Source: Yponomeuta sedellus
Taxonomy: Eukaryota > Arthropoda > Insecta > Lepidoptera > Yponomeutidae
Direction of reading: 5' to 3'
NCBI GenBank assembly: GCA_934045075.1
Contig: OW203734.1
Coordinates: forward strand, 6,950,516-7,014,515
DNA: 64,000 nucleotides
Shown: piece by piece, positions 1-10,187 of the stretch
Layout of the letters: each line of letters begins with the position of its first letter
Numbering within the stretch: the first letter of the stretch is position 1
Notes under the pieces: model-generated
What the model was told of the DNA's origin: nothing
The model's database searches: none
The model's input: only the letters and a program-made list of their open reading frames with translations
Position numbers and translations under genes: made by a program

Positions 1-205
1 GGTACGGAACAGCAAATCTGATCATGCCATAGACAAGGCAAGAAACTGTTAATACGACCAAATTTGGCAAAACTCTAAAATTAGTTCTATCTCTTTTACC
101 CACGTACACTACCGACTGTTAGAGAAAGAGATTACCAAATGATTGACGTTTATTTACTTTCTCCTGTTGTTAAAGGGATTTGAAGTTTGTTTTGTTGTTA
201 AAAAA
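1..205 (+). promoter_or_regulatory. MRG15 upstream flank and 5' UTR
   Basis: AT-rich sequence in front of the MRG15 start codon. I see no clear TATA box or initiator, so the transcription start cannot be placed. The ATG at 206 follows a run of A, an acceptable insect initiation context. Confidence 0.35.
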
Positions 206-239
206 ATGGCTCCGCCGCCGAAGCAAAAGTTTGCCGATG
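206..239 (+). CDS. MRG15: MRG15 coding exon 1
   Basis: Begins ATGGCTCCGCCGCCG (MAPPPKQKFAD) and ends in phase 1 at GATG before donor GTACCT. It is short, as in other insect MRG15 genes. Confidence 0.88.
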
Positions 240-3200
240 GTACCTATTTCTTTAGTTTCATTGCGATATCAAAATTAATTCTGCTAAAAGTGAAACCCTA
301 CACACTTGAGTGATGATTTCAAATAATCCAAAGTTATTTTTATCTTTCTACAGGAGAGAAAGTGCTATGCTTTCACGGGCCTTTGATTTACGAGGCAAAA
401 TGCCTAAAAAGTTCCTTATCGAAGGATAAACATGTGAGATACCTAATCCACTACGCCGGATGGAACAAAAAGTAAGTTTTAAGTGCTAAACAATTTATTA
501 TTCTTTCGATACTTTACTATAACCTAACACTATCATTGCCTTTCAAAGTAGGTACGTGTGTTACAATTCATTGCGATGACTATAACAGCCCCAATCTTAT
601 TTCACGATGTTCTGAATGTCCGCTTTTTCATGGTAACTTCTAAAACTCTTCCATAAATTTACCTATTGTTAACACTAAAACCCCAAACCCTAGGAATGTT
701 CTGGCTTATTTCCAATTATAATTTGTCTCTTGTCAAGAGGCGTGTATTTGTCATGTTTTTTGCATTGCGTGCACAACTAGATTCTATGGTGCTATGTTAT
801 AATTTTTACATTCTGTGTGCATCAAAGCTATGGTGCCTGCTTGTTTGAGTTTTAAACAAAACAATATTACCTATGTTCCAGACTTTCAGAATAGGGATAT
901 TTTTCTATTTTTTCCTGAGATAAAATTATCATTCATGAGGAAGAGAAAATTGATCTTTGTTCATATTTGAGTATTTGAGGGTTAACATAGGGTATTCTCA
1001 TCACAATATCCCTTGGTACGGAAGATACTGACCACAACTCTAACCATAAGTAACTATTACAGCTGGGATGAGTGGGTTCCAGAGAGCCGTGTACTGAAGT
1101 ACAATGAGGCCAATGTACAACGACAGAAAGAGGTGCAAAAGGTACATTCTGCACAACCTGCCAAGACTAAGAAAAGTAAGTTCGTTACATTTTCTTATCC
1201 TTTACTTTATTAGGTACAGGATTTAAAAAATATTTCTTGAATGTTCATAATTTTATTATCTATCAAACCCTCAGACCACATTTATTTATACTATACATGT
1301 TTTATTAAAATCACTAAAAGTGTTAGAGTGTGTGAGTGAGACAGCATGGCAGATATAATAGCATACTATCTGCTTGGATCAGTCGTGCCCTTATAGACCA
1401 ACGGGTTGACAGTCTTATAAAAACGTGAGATTTTACAACGAAAAGACAAAACCAAAAATTAAACAACTGCTTATGAGGAGTGCTTAGAAGTCATTAAGTT
1501 TTTTATATAAGGCCTTTGCTAAATAATTGAGCCTTAGGGTAAAGCAGCTGCCAGACTCTACTTGGTGCTAGTTGAAATATCTTCTCACACAAAGGTGTCT
1601 TAGTTTTTGTACATATTAAATCTGTGGTTCATAAATCTGCATAGCCTTATCGTTTTTAGTAAGAGTGCAATGTCTTAAACGGTGCTTATTGTGATGACCA
1701 GCAAGTAGTACCAGCACTTGTCTCGGGTACAATTCCAATATTTACCAATTACTTGTCCTGTTGTACCCTATTAGTGCCTATTAGCCCACCCATATGAATA
1801 GTTTTTATTGTTATGTGTCAAGGTCAGAATTCAATGGGTCACATACATTTGTCAATCTGTAGTAGCAATACCAACCTGAGTATCTGACGTGTTCGCATAA
1901 TTATGCCTTCAGCAGAGTGATTAAGACTATACTTTGTCTCTAAGGCAAAGCCTGTGCGATGCAGTGAGACATGTATAGGGTACTTAGTTACATAATCTTG
2001 TCTATTGTACTACTCGAGTTGCTATAAAATGTCTCGGTTGTATTTGCAGCACCGGCCAAGGGTCGGAAGTCTGAAGCAGCAACCACTGAGAAGCCTAGCC
2101 GTGAGGAAACTAGTAGAGCTTCCACTCCAGCAGGTACTGTTTTTTTGCTGTACTCTTTATCTCTATTATAAATGTAGAATTATGGAGTAAAAATTTAAAT
2201 GAATTCGGGAAAAAAGGGGTTGTAACAGTTTACTAGCATGTCTGCCTAGTCAGATATTTAAAATTCCCCTGATCTTATCATAAAATCTACAAAAATATTA
2301 AATTTAGCATCTTTATCTCTATAAAAAATTAGCAGCCACTTGTAATGTTTTTATGAATTGTACCATAAAAAGTAATCAGACTTTGTTAATCGGAATAAGT
2401 ACAAAAAATAATAAGAACTATGTGTGCATTAAACACACTGCTTAGTACAGCTGCACTTTATAATTTTTCACTTCAACAATATTCCATCTTAATTAAAATC
2501 CCATCTTGATTTAAAGTTTTGCTAATTAAATATCAATCACTGTTCACACTAAAAAATGTCTACAAGATTCAGATATGACGATTCGAACAAGCATTTTTGA
2601 AATTACATTACCCAAAATGTTATACTTAATTGTAAACATAAAAATGCGGTGCTCCTTCAATTTAAGTAACATTATTGTAATTAGGCTGTAGTAACTTATT
2701 ATTAAGTAACTTACAGCTAGAGTAGGTACTTAACTACTTTTTTTGCAAGTTATACATCTAGTCCTACATGGGTCAAGCTAAACAGGGGAGAGCGGTAGTA
2801 GCGGAGCGGTAAAACGTCAGCTTCTCAATAGGGAGGCCGTGGGTTCGAATCCCGGCATGTACCAATGACTTTGTTTTCTAAGTTATGTGCATTTGTGAAG
2901 TTATACTAGTAATACCACCCGCAATCTGTGAAGGAAATCTTCGAAACCCTAGTGTCTGTAGTGTTAACATAACTCAGCGCTTGCTACGTACAATGGCCCA
3001 ACCATGAGGCTAAGTGCGGAAATCTCAAGTCTAACTAACTAGCATCCGTGCTCTGGCACGGATAGAGGTCTTGGCTTCGAATCCCGGCATGGGTGGCATT
3101 TTTAGCCTCTAAATAGGTTTCTAACTAACTATACAATGTTAGCACGTAAAGATGATAAGCCTAATTGACGGTGAAGTAAAACATCGTGAGAAAACCTGAG

Positions 3201-6026
3201 TGTCTTTGGTTTTCAAACATTTCCATGCTTGCAATTACGATTCCGCAGTGGGCACGCGTGGTATTTAACCCCGTACTCTCTCTTTGCAAAGGCCTGTGCC
3301 CTGCAGTGGGACGTTTATAAGCTACGTAAAAAAACATAAATTATAATGTGTTTCCAGGTAAAGAGAAGGAGAAAGAAGAGGCTACAACTCCGGCGCCCGC
3401 TGCTAAAGCGACCAAGACTCAGAGCAAGGACACACCTGGCGACTCTGGCTCTGATCAACCCAAGTAATTACCACAAAAAATCCAACTTCCAAACAACACA
3501 ATCCAGGACCTGTCCAGGGCCGCCATTACCCTTGAGGCCTAGAAGGTTTGATACGTGTGCGCGCGTAGACTTGAAGTGGCAATGAATGAACGGCGATTTC
3601 ACATCGCCGTTTTCTTGTAGCACAATGTATTTTAAATAATTAAGGTTCTGGTACATTAAGCCGTTGGTGCCGGCTGACATGTAACGGCAGTCGTAAAGCC
3701 ATGTCAGAGGCCTTATGACCGGCTTGATAACTTTTGACAGCAAGGCCCGCCACTGTCTTACAATCCTCCACCAACCTGGACTCGGCCCCCGTGGTGGAGT
3801 ATGGCCTAACATTCCTGCGATGCCGGAAGAGAGCAGTGCCCTAGCAGTGGAGACATACAAGGGTTGATATCGAAGGGTCTGGTCCCAAACTATGATACTT
3901 AGTGTTTTGGTAATCGGGCAAATGTGATGTTCTTGCCATAACAAATGAAACACACCCAGATTGGGAAAGTCCGTTATGTTAAGACGACCTAATGGCATCT
4001 GCCTACCATGCGAGAGGTCCCGGGTTCGAACCCCGGCTGGGGACAAAAAAAAATCCCAGGTCTTGGATGTTTACATGTTTAGGATGTCGTTGTTTCTGGT
4101 TCACACAGGGTATCCTAGTGTGGGACCAGAAGCAATGTATGTGCCTGTATGTAAATGTTATGTTATTTTCAACACCCAGCACTTATTTTGTGTCTTTTGC
4201 CTTGATTATGTATCTTTTAACGCATGAATATGTGCGAAAGTGGAGACGGTTACGGTCTGGCACGGTTAGCCAGAGGTCGCGGGTTCGAGTCCCGGCATGG
4301 GTGGAATTTTTAGCCTCTAAATAGGTTTTTTTTAGAAAGTGCAGAGTTTACTTGGCGCTGCCGTATAATTATATGTATCACTCATAGTCGACAGCGCGTT
4401 TCAGTGGATACTGTTACGTGGCACTGATATTGAGGTCAACAGATTGACCCAATGATTGATTAAGCGAAAACTAGTTAAGGGAAAAAACATACGATATTAT
4501 CTTATATATAAAAATCTCGTGTCACAGTGTTTGTTTTCGAACTCCTCCGAAACGGATTCACAGATTTTTATGACTTTTTTCTGTATATTTGGCAGGTTCG
4601 ATAATAGGTCGTAGGCTTGTTAGTTAGACCTGAGATTTTCGCACTTAGCCTCATAGTTGGGCCATTGTACGTAGCAAGCGCTGAGGTATGTGTTGACACC
4701 TCAGACACTAGGGTTTCCTCACAATTTTTTCCTTCACTGTTAGCAAGTGGTATTGCTACTATAATTAAGAAATGTACATAACTTACAAAACAAAGTCACT
4801 GGTACAAGCCGGGATTCGAACCCATGGCCTCCAGATTAAGAGCTCAAATATAAAAAAGATACGACATTTCACTATATTAAATGTAAAATTCTGACATTTC
4901 AGCGTCACAAAACGCGCGAATTAAAGCTTTCATCAAATAACTTGCAAACCATATAGATCACATAGATCTTCTATGATTACATAGTGATTGAGTGGTAGTT
5001 CATACTATCTATAATCTATCTATAATCAGCCCACATCAACCCACTGCTGGGCATAGGCCTCCTTTTTTTTGCGCCATTCCTCACGGTCCTGTGCTAACCT
5101 GATCCATCTCTGACCCGCAACCCTCACGATGTTCATACTAACCACAATTTATTTATTTCTTCACAAAGTATATGTCTTAGAATACAGTCGATATCAACCC
5201 TTGTATGTCCCCACTGTTGGGGCACGGGTCTCTTCCTGCATCGCAGGAAGGTTAGGCCATACTCCACCACGGGGGCCAAGTCCGGGTTGGTGGAGGATTG
5301 TAAGACAGTGGCGGGTCTTATCCTCATAACTTTTCAAGCCGCCCATGAGGCCTCTGACATGGCTTAATACAGAAAATCGAATACTGTAAATGCGATCAAA
5401 CAACTGCTTCCTCTTCATCAAAACCTTAACCATACATTTTTCTTATTGCCAGGAAGAAGCGGGGCCGCCTGGACGTCTCGATCGAATCGGAGGAGCAATA
5501 CCTGTCCAAAGTCGAAGTGAAGATCAAGATTCCCGAGGAGCTGAAGGTCTGGCTCGTCGATGACTGGGACGTCATCACGAGGCAGCAGAAACTAGCTATT
5601 CTACCAGCTAAGTTGACCGTTGGACAGATCGTTGACAACTATCTAGCTTTTAAAAAGTCAAGCAAAGCCCACACTCAAGCGAAGGAGTCCGTGCTTGTAG
5701 ATATAACGGAGGGAATTAAAGAGTATTTCAATGCTACCTTAGGCTCTCAACTCCTCTACAAGTTTGAGCGGCCTCAGTACAGTGAGATCCTTCAAGAGTA
5801 CCCCGACACACCAATGGCTCAGATTTATGGATCCATACATTTGTTGCGTTTGTTCGCAAAGATGGGGCCAATGTTGGCTTACACAGCCTTAGATGAGAAG
5901 TCACTGCAGCATGTCCTGACTCATATACAGGATTTCCTAAAGTATATGGTGACGAATCGGTCTACGCTGTTCAATCTGCAAGATTATGGGAACGCGACGC
6001 CGGAGTACCATAGGAAAGTGCAGTAG
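206..6026 (+). CDS. MRG15: MRG15 / MORF4L1 chromodomain protein (whole gene, six coding exons)
   Basis: Coding exons 206-239, 354-471, 1063-1175, 2050-2133, 3358-3463 and 5453-6026 join in phase with GT/AG introns to 1029 nt, 342 aa plus stop. The N-terminus (about residues 9-75) is a chromo barrel starting GEKVLCFHGPLIYEAKCL and ending GWNKNWDEWVPESRVLKY; the aromatic cage is visible as Tyr24, Tyr45, Trp48 and Trp52. A Lys/Glu/Thr/Ala-rich linker (about 80-150) ends in a basic KKKRGR motif, a likely nuclear signal. Residues from about 170 form the MRG domain. In the family this protein binds methylated H3K36 and is a stable subunit of Tip60/NuA4 and of Sin3-type deacetylase complexes. Its length is close to the human protein (about 323-362 aa). 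Introns 4 and 5 are full of SINEs, but the exons are intact. Confidence 0.95.
354..471 (+). CDS. MRG15: MRG15 coding exon 2 (chromo barrel)
   Basis: Acceptor CTTTCTACAG, donor GTAAGT. Encodes the first part of the chromo barrel, including the GPLIYEAKCL strand and LIHYAGWNK. Confidence 0.93.
1063..1175 (+). CDS. MRG15: MRG15 coding exon 3 (end of chromo barrel)
   Basis: Acceptor CTATTACAG, donor GTAAGT. Completes the Asn codon and reads WDEWVPESRVLKYNEANVQ, the most conserved part of the MRG15 chromo barrel, then the start of the linker. Confidence 0.93.
2050..2133 (+). CDS. MRG15: MRG15 coding exon 4 (linker)
   Basis: Acceptor TGTATTTGCAG, donor GTACTG. Encodes a low-complexity linker (TPAKGRKSEAATTEKPSREE). 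Phase matches both neighbours. Confidence 0.85.
2785..3048 (+). repeat. tRNA-derived SINE, family B, copy 1
   Basis: Lies in MRG15 intron 4. The head is tRNA-like: GTAGCGGAGCGG resembles an A box and GTGGGTTCGAATCCCGGC a B box. The body (ATGTACCAATGACTTTG) recurs at 4612-4845 (minus) and 6740-7010 (plus), which shows a dispersed SINE rather than a tRNA gene. Confidence 0.75.
3050..3125 (+). repeat. tRNA-derived SINE, family A, fragment
   Basis: Carries the B-box-like TTCGAATCCCGGCATGGG and the family A tail TTTTTAGCCTCTAAATAGG. It is 5' truncated. A small inverted repeat ATCCGTGC/GCACGGAT lies at its left end. Confidence 0.65.
3155..3342 (+). repeat. Dispersed repeat, family D, copy 1
   Basis: Contains GTGGGCACGCGTGGTA, a CTCTCTCT tract and GGCCTGTGCCCTGCAGTGGG. 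The same series recurs at 8570-8690, 13865-14000, 19850-20035 and 39535-39585 (plus), and 12715-12800 (minus). Probably the 3' end of a non-LTR element or a SINE tail; family not identified. Confidence 0.6.
3358..3463 (+). CDS. MRG15: MRG15 coding exon 5 (linker)
   Basis: Acceptor TGTTTCCAG, donor GTAATT. Encodes a Lys/Glu/Ala/Thr-rich linker (GKEKEKEEATTPAPAAKATK) and ends in phase 2 so that exon 6 starts with Lys. Confidence 0.85.
3650..3885 (+). repeat. 5S-rRNA-like SINE family, 5' truncated copy
   Basis: Matches the body and tail of the full-length copy at 58019-58375, from TTAAGCCGTTGGTG through CCCCCGTGGTGGAGTATGG to GACATACAAGGGTTGAT, but lacks the 5S-like head. It lies in MRG15 intron 5. 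Confidence 0.7.
3990..4195 (+). repeat. tRNA-derived SINE, family C-like
   Basis: The tRNA-like head has B box CGGGTTCGAACCCCGGC near 4020-4040, followed by a body with GGATGTCGTTGTTTCTGG and GTATCCTAGTGTGGGACC. Parts of this tail recur at about 6458-6560, 7680-7750, 16785-16845 and 28320-28440. Confidence 0.55.
4245..4332 (+). repeat. tRNA-derived SINE, family A, fragment
   Basis: Contains CGCGGGTTCGAGTCCCGGC and the tail TTTTTAGCCTCTAAATAGG; truncated within the A-box region. Confidence 0.7.
4497..4612. repeat. Dispersed repeat resembling a Helitron-type end
   Basis: TATATAAAAATCTCGTGTCAC followed by AACTCCTCCGAAACGG is a string I recognise as highly repeated in arthropod genomes, often assigned to Helitrons. 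No coding sequence or second end is visible here, so the class is tentative. Confidence 0.35.
4612..4845 (-). repeat. tRNA-derived SINE, family B, copy 2 (minus)
   Basis: Reverse complement of the copies at 2785 and 6740: AGCCTCATAGTTGGGCCATTG at the left and GCCGGGATTCGAACCCA (B box reversed) at the right. Confidence 0.7.
5020..5128 (-). repeat. Non-LTR retrotransposon 3' end (minus)
   Basis: Nearly identical to 27213-27320: CAGCCCACATCAACCCACTG, then GCGCCATTCCTCACGGTCC. On the minus strand this is the C-terminus of a LINE polyprotein and its short 3' end. It is heavily 5' truncated. Confidence 0.6.
5188..5368 (-). repeat. 5S-rRNA-like SINE family, tail copy (minus)
   Basis: TCGATATCAACCCTTGTATG at the left end, then CCATACTCCACCACGGGGGC and GCCCATGAGGCCTCTGACAT: the reverse of the family tail. 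Its left end ends in TCGATATCAACC, as do other minus copies. Confidence 0.7.
5453..6026 (+). CDS. MRG15: MRG15 coding exon 6 (MRG domain, stop)
   Basis: Acceptor TTATTGCCAG. Encodes KKKRGRLDVSIESEEQYLSK and then the whole MRG domain without introns, ending HRKVQ and TAG at 6024-6026. Recognisable segments include PEELKVWLVDDWD, LPAKLTVGQIVDNYL and IYGSIHLLRLFAKMGPM, the fold that binds partners such as MRGBP and Pf1-type peptides. Confidence 0.96.
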
Positions 6027-6170
6027 GTTGTAAGGTTAGTTTATTTTTAAGTTTCGACTGTAATTTTGCCTTTATGGTATTATAATTAAATGTATTCTAT
6101 GTATTTTTTCCGCATATTTTCAATTGCCCTGTTTCACAACCACCTGTAGCGTAAAAAGAAGATCAATTTC

Positions 6171-6176
6171 AATAAA
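6171..6176 (+). terminator. MRG15 polyadenylation signal
   Basis: First canonical AATAAA after the stop codon, about 145 bp downstream. An AATTAAA variant near 6085 is an alternative. Confidence 0.55.
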
Positions 6177-6457
6177 AATATTTAATTACTTGGAATTAAC
6201 CAGTAAGTATAGCTATCAAGTTATCAAAAGGTTTTGAAACGGACTGTTAATTGACGAAAACTAACGTCCAAATATTCGGATTTTACTCTTTATAGGTGCC
6301 CGTTTTGAAAATAAAACTTCAAATGAACGCTTCACTACAATATTAGAAGACAATTTAGAAAACTATCTTCTCAAGGAAGAATTTTGAGGTATGTTCTTCT
6401 TTTCTTATTAGTCCTTTGTTTCTTATTAGATAAATAACACGCACACAACACAATCCC

Positions 6458-6715
6458 AGGTCGGTCCCATACTAGGATACCCTATGCTATGATAACCAGT
6501 CAAGGACATCACAAACATGGAAATACTTCCAGACTCAAGCCATTTGTACAAATGTCTGTCTCTCCGTTTTTTGTTTATTAAATGCTTTACATATTATATT
6601 CTTTTTAATGCACTAACCCGTGCTAAGGACAATTTCCAAGACAAGTCCTGGCATGGGTGGAAATTTTTAGCCTCTAAATAGGTTTTTAAAATTGTCCTTA
6701 GCATGGGTTAGTGCA
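6458..6715. repeat. SINE tail fragments forming an inverted repeat
   Basis: 6458-6560 is a family C tail on the minus strand. At 6605-6635 ATGCACTAACCCGTGCTAAG faces the near-perfect reverse at 6692-6720 (CTTAGCATGGGTTAGTGCAT), with the family A tail between them. The segment can fold into a hairpin. Confidence 0.6.
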
Positions 6716-6732
6716 TTAAAAAGAATATAATC

Positions 6733-7010
6733 ATGTGGGTACAGCGATAAGCGGTGGTAGCGGAGCGGTGTAGAAAGCCGGCTTCTCAATCGGGAAGTCG
6801 TGGGTTCGAACCCCGGCATGTACCAATGACTTTGTTTTCTAAGTTATGTACATTTGTGAAATTATAGTAGCAATACTACTCGCTGACGGTGAAGGAAAAC
6901 ATCGTAAGGAAAACCTAGTGTCTGAGGTGTTAGCGTACCTCAGTGCTTGCTACGTACAATGGCCCACCTATGAGGCTAACGGAAATCTCAGGTCTAGCTA
7001 GCTATGGTGG
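6733..7010 (+). repeat. tRNA-derived SINE, family B, copy 3
   Basis: GTAGCGGAGCGG, then GTGGGTTCGAACCCCGGC and ATGTACCAATGACTTTG, the same body as the copies at 2785 and 4612. Confidence 0.75.
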
Positions 7011-7253
7011 GTACAGCGATGTCATTCCGATGTTAAAACTAACTGCAAAGTAGGTACTCGGGGCTGCGAGTGTTGCAAATTACTTCAGCCTGATGTCGCT
7101 GCCTGTACGTAATACAGAGAGTATTGTAAAGAGGTTCGAAATTTCACTGATGCTGGTAGTCGCCCATTAGCTCAGTTAGGAGAGCGCTGGCACGGTTAGC
7201 ACGAGGTCGCGGATCGAGTCCCGGCATAGGTGGAATTTTTAGCCTCTTAAGCC
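7010..7253 (+). repeat. tRNA-derived SINE, family A, nearly full length
   Basis: Starts GGTGGGTACAGCGATGTCAT, runs through GCTGCCTGTACGTAATACAG, then the tRNA-like unit (CCCATTAGCTCAGTTAGGAG as A box, GATCGAGTCCCGGC as B box) and the tail TTTTTAGCCTC. It abuts the preceding family B copy. Confidence 0.75.
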
Positions 7254-7538
7254 CGCTTTCCTAAGATAAAACAGACTGTATCAAACTTGCCGTGATTGTG
7301 GGACTTTTACGTGATATTTTGACGACTAACAAGAAAAAACGGCCAAGCGCAATTTAGACTCGCTAAATACTTTATTTGAAAAAAAGTATTTAAAAAAAAG
7401 TACTAAAGTACTGAGCTGGTACTAACCCCGATTCCGAGTCGCACTTGCAGATTTTTTATTGTTATGACTTATGTGACTGTATTTAATACGAACTTACATT
7501 CAGAACCATTCAGAACGGAATATATGTAAATATACAAG

Positions 7539-7587
7539 TTAGTGTGGTATTTTAAACATCCTTCCTGTGTTTAAAATACCACACTAA
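7539..7587. repeat. Perfect inverted repeat, 19-bp arms
   Basis: TTAGTGTGGTATTTTAAAC at 7539-7557 faces its exact reverse complement at 7569-7587 across an 11-base loop. Confidence 0.9.
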
Positions 7588-7591
7588 GTTG

Positions 7592-7750
7592 ACTGCTTCG
7601 TTGGTCTAGCGGTTAACACGCAATCATAGGAAAACAGAAGCCGCGGGTTCGATTCCCACTGGCGGGCGGTCGCCGTAGTAGATTGTACAGATGACCTCAG
7701 TCTCATTGTATTTCCATGTTTGTGTTATCCTTGCCTGGTTACCATGTGTT
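7592..7750 (+). repeat. tRNA-derived SINE, family C
   Basis: tRNA-like head GTTGGTCTAGCGGTTAAC (A box) and CGCGGGTTCGATTCCC (B box), followed by TGATCCTCAGTCTC-like body text and CCATGTTTGTGTTATCC. A mature tRNA fold is not complete, so I call a SINE. Confidence 0.55.
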
Positions 7751-7755
7751 ATCCT

Positions 7756-8477
7756 AATCCGCTATTTGACTCTCTTTTCAAGTAAACGTTAAACGATACA
7801 TAACTCTTCCATTAGACCAAAAAATATTTTAGTATATTTTTTGAAGACCTAAAAGCAACATAAAAATATATTTTAAAACTTTATTTTCCTAAACAGCCAA
7901 AAACGCGGTCAGCCATTTTTGTCAATGGTTTGAAGTCCAAAAAATTGTAAACAAAGTTTGACATTAAATTTTCTGTAAGTGATCTCTGAGCATAGTGAAA
8001 TAACAACAACGCAACCAGGATTTCATCGAATTTAGATCCAAAATATACAATTAATTATTGCATTGTTCGAGAATGAAAAAACACGTCAATAAAGACCCCC
8101 GTGAAGTTGTGGATTCGTGTACTCAGTGAAATTAACATTCGAAAAACTTTGCTCAAACTTGCCAAAAGAGACCCCGACTCTATCAATTAAAACTCGGGTG
8201 TATTTATGTGAAGATCACTTTGATGTAAGTCCTATAATAATCAATGTCCACTGGCTCTGGCTGAAAGATGTTTGTTTACATTACATTAGATGGTTTCAAG
8301 ATGGCGGATAGTGTTTTCGCCGTTACGAATTAAACGAGGAAAAAAGTTTTTTACTTTGCAAATTTTGCAGCCATCCTGCATACTTACTTAGCAAAATCAA
8401 TATATTTTTGTTTCTTACGTTAAATACTATTGGAAATATTTATCGCGTCAAATTTGATACGTGTCAAATAGCGGATT
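7756..8477 (+). mobile_element. TIR-bounded element with a THAP-like coding relic
   Basis: A 722-bp interval bounded by AATCCGCTATTTGAC (7756) and its exact reverse (8463-8477). Inside, at about 8080-8240, the sequence reads as degenerate protein in two frames: SEINIRKTLLKLAKRDPDSI in one and RVYLCEDHFDV in another. LCEDHFD is the C-terminal Cys-x2-His part of a THAP zinc finger, a domain of P-element-type transposases. Stops and a frame change make it dead. I found no convincing 8-bp target duplication, so assignment to the P superfamily is inference. Confidence 0.5.
8080..8240 (+). pseudogene. Degenerate THAP-domain fragment
   Basis: See the enclosing element. Only about 50 codons are recognisable, split between two frames with in-frame stops, and the N-terminal CxxC half of the zinc finger is lost or unreadable. 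Not a functional gene. Confidence 0.4.
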
Positions 8478-8569
8478 GAGAGACAAGCGATTTTGTTGTG
8501 TGAAAGTTCTATATCCTTTTTATCATTTTTGCTACATATTTCCTTAAACCCACATGTTATTTACTACCT

Positions 8570-8690
8570 CAGCGCTTGAAATGGCCAAACCGCACTGGGC
8601 ACGCGTGGTAATTAAGCCCATACTCTCTCTCTCTCTCTCTCTCTCTATGAGAAAAGGCCTGTGCCTGCAGTGTGACGTAAGTAAATAAGT
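8570..8690 (+). repeat. Dispersed repeat family D with (TC)n
   Basis: GCACTGGGCACGCGTGGTAA, a TC microsatellite expanded to about 35 bp at 8612-8648, then AAAAGGCCTGTGCC. The expanded dinucleotide replaces the short CTCTCTCT of other copies. Confidence 0.65.
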
Positions 8691-8764
8691 TAGTAATTAA
8701 ATAATTTCCAAGAAGACAATACAAATTAAAGTAACTTATAAATAGACCGTATTACAAAAATTGC

Positions 8765-8965
8765 TGCAAGTGATGCAAATTACTTCAGCCAGATGTTGCT
8801 GCCTGTACGTAATACAGAGAGTATTGTAACGAGGTTCGAAATTTCACTGATGCCGGTTAGTCGCCCATTGGCTCAGTTGGGAGAGCGCTGGCACGGTTAG
8901 CCAGAGGTCGCGGGTTCGAGTCCCGGCATGGGTGGAATTTTTAGCCTTTAAATAGGTTTTGTAAA
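8765..8965 (+). repeat. tRNA-derived SINE, family A, best-preserved copy
   Basis: Best copy of the tRNA-like unit: GCCCATTGGCTCAGTTGGGA (A box), GTCGCGGGTTCGAGTCCC (B box), tail TTTTTAGCCTTTAAATAGG, preceded by the family-specific CTGCCTGTACGTAATACAGA. Not a tRNA gene, because the extra body and tail recur with it. Confidence 0.8.
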
Positions 8966-9423
8966 ATTACAAAAATTGTTTTACGTTAACCGGCAGTCCC
9001 CAAACTAGGCGAGGCCTGTATCTTGGGGACTTTGTTAGTGTACAGGCGTATACATACGTATACAATACAGGCTTCATAAAAAAATGTTGCCTTTTAAAGT
9101 CAAAATAAAAACACAGTAAGACAAGGCAGGCAGGCTCGCGCCAAATGGCGTTCCTTTTATTTTTATCTCAAGATTGCTCTCGTAAAGCTTTACAAGTGCG
9201 TATGTACTCGTATTGTCTCCCCATACAAGGAGCGGTATGCAAGCTGCTGTCGAGAATTTTTACTTTAGTTGGTTAATGAAAAATGCAAGGTGAACAATTA
9301 TCGCTGGAGTCTCGCACACCCGATATGTTCTGGCAGGTTAATAAATGTCATTGCTCCTGTAACGCTGATTTGTTGTGTGGTATGGTTTCGTATGGTCCAG
9401 CGATGGTCGGGTTCATATTTTGA

Positions 9424-9535
9424 ATTGATATTAACTCTTTGTATGTCCCCACTGCCGGGTCCCTTCCTGCATCGCAGGGAGTTTAGGCCATACTCCACCA
9501 CGGGGGCCAAGTCGCAGTTGGTGCAGAAGTGAGGA
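9424..9535 (-). repeat. 5S-rRNA-like SINE family, tail fragment (minus)
   Basis: TATGTCCCCACTGCCGGG, then GTTTAGGCCATACTCCACCA and CGGGGGCCAAGTCGCAGTTG: the reverse of the family tail. Short 5' truncated copy. Confidence 0.6.
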
Positions 9536-10187
9536 AGAAATATTGTGAATACCCAGAGTCTTAAAAAGTATATGCCATGCATCATCTGCTTCTATTGTCG
9601 TAACTTAAAGTGGTCCGTCTGTTCTTTCCTTGTGATTATCACAAACCATTTCAGGGGTCGACTGAATTTCGATACGTGGCGAGGACGTGCAACGGTGGCG
9701 GACAGTTAAAGTAACACAATAATGCTTAATTCACTTTATGTGTAGGTACTGTAATCGCACCAAAAGATCGACCATGAGCTACTTAGTTCCTTCGTTAGAA
9801 TGCAATCGTAATTTATTGGTGTTATTTAACTCCAGTAAATGCTTTTTCATTTTCATTAACTTTAATTGCCTTGTTTTTGTCGTGAGAGGAATCGTTCCTG
9901 CGCTTCCAGGCGACGTCGCGCCACTGAGTCGCCGCCGTCGCCTGCCTTTCTATTACGTAACATTCCACTGTATCGAGTTAAGCATTTAGACGACTCCAAA
10001 GTGTCAAAATTTGTATACCTTTGACAGCTGGAGAAGCTTAAAAAAAGTAAAAATCAATGTCACTCAACTCAGTGGACACTTAATAAAACACCTCCGGAGG
10101 CGCGGGCGCAATGCACAAAAACGAACGCTGCGCGAGTTGCCTACGTATATTGTGATCACGGATAAATAGACTCTATAGACTATGTTA
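9536..10187. other. Intergenic, no gene recognised
   Basis: Low-complexity intergenic DNA with a GC-richer patch near 9890-9950. Short open frames here have no recognisable domain. Confidence 0.4.

Noticed and set aside
3468..4046. 192-codon minus-strand frame in MRG15 intron 5
   Set aside because: Runs through two SINEs, including RVRTRDLSHGR-type text produced by reversed tRNA boxes; not a gene.
8612..8648. (TC)n as a regulatory GAGA-factor site
   Set aside because: It is the microsatellite part of dispersed repeat family D, which occurs in several unrelated places.
8876..8935. tRNA gene (A and B boxes present)
   Set aside because: The boxes recur with the same extra body and tail at several sites, the mark of a SINE; the acceptor-stem pairing is not complete.
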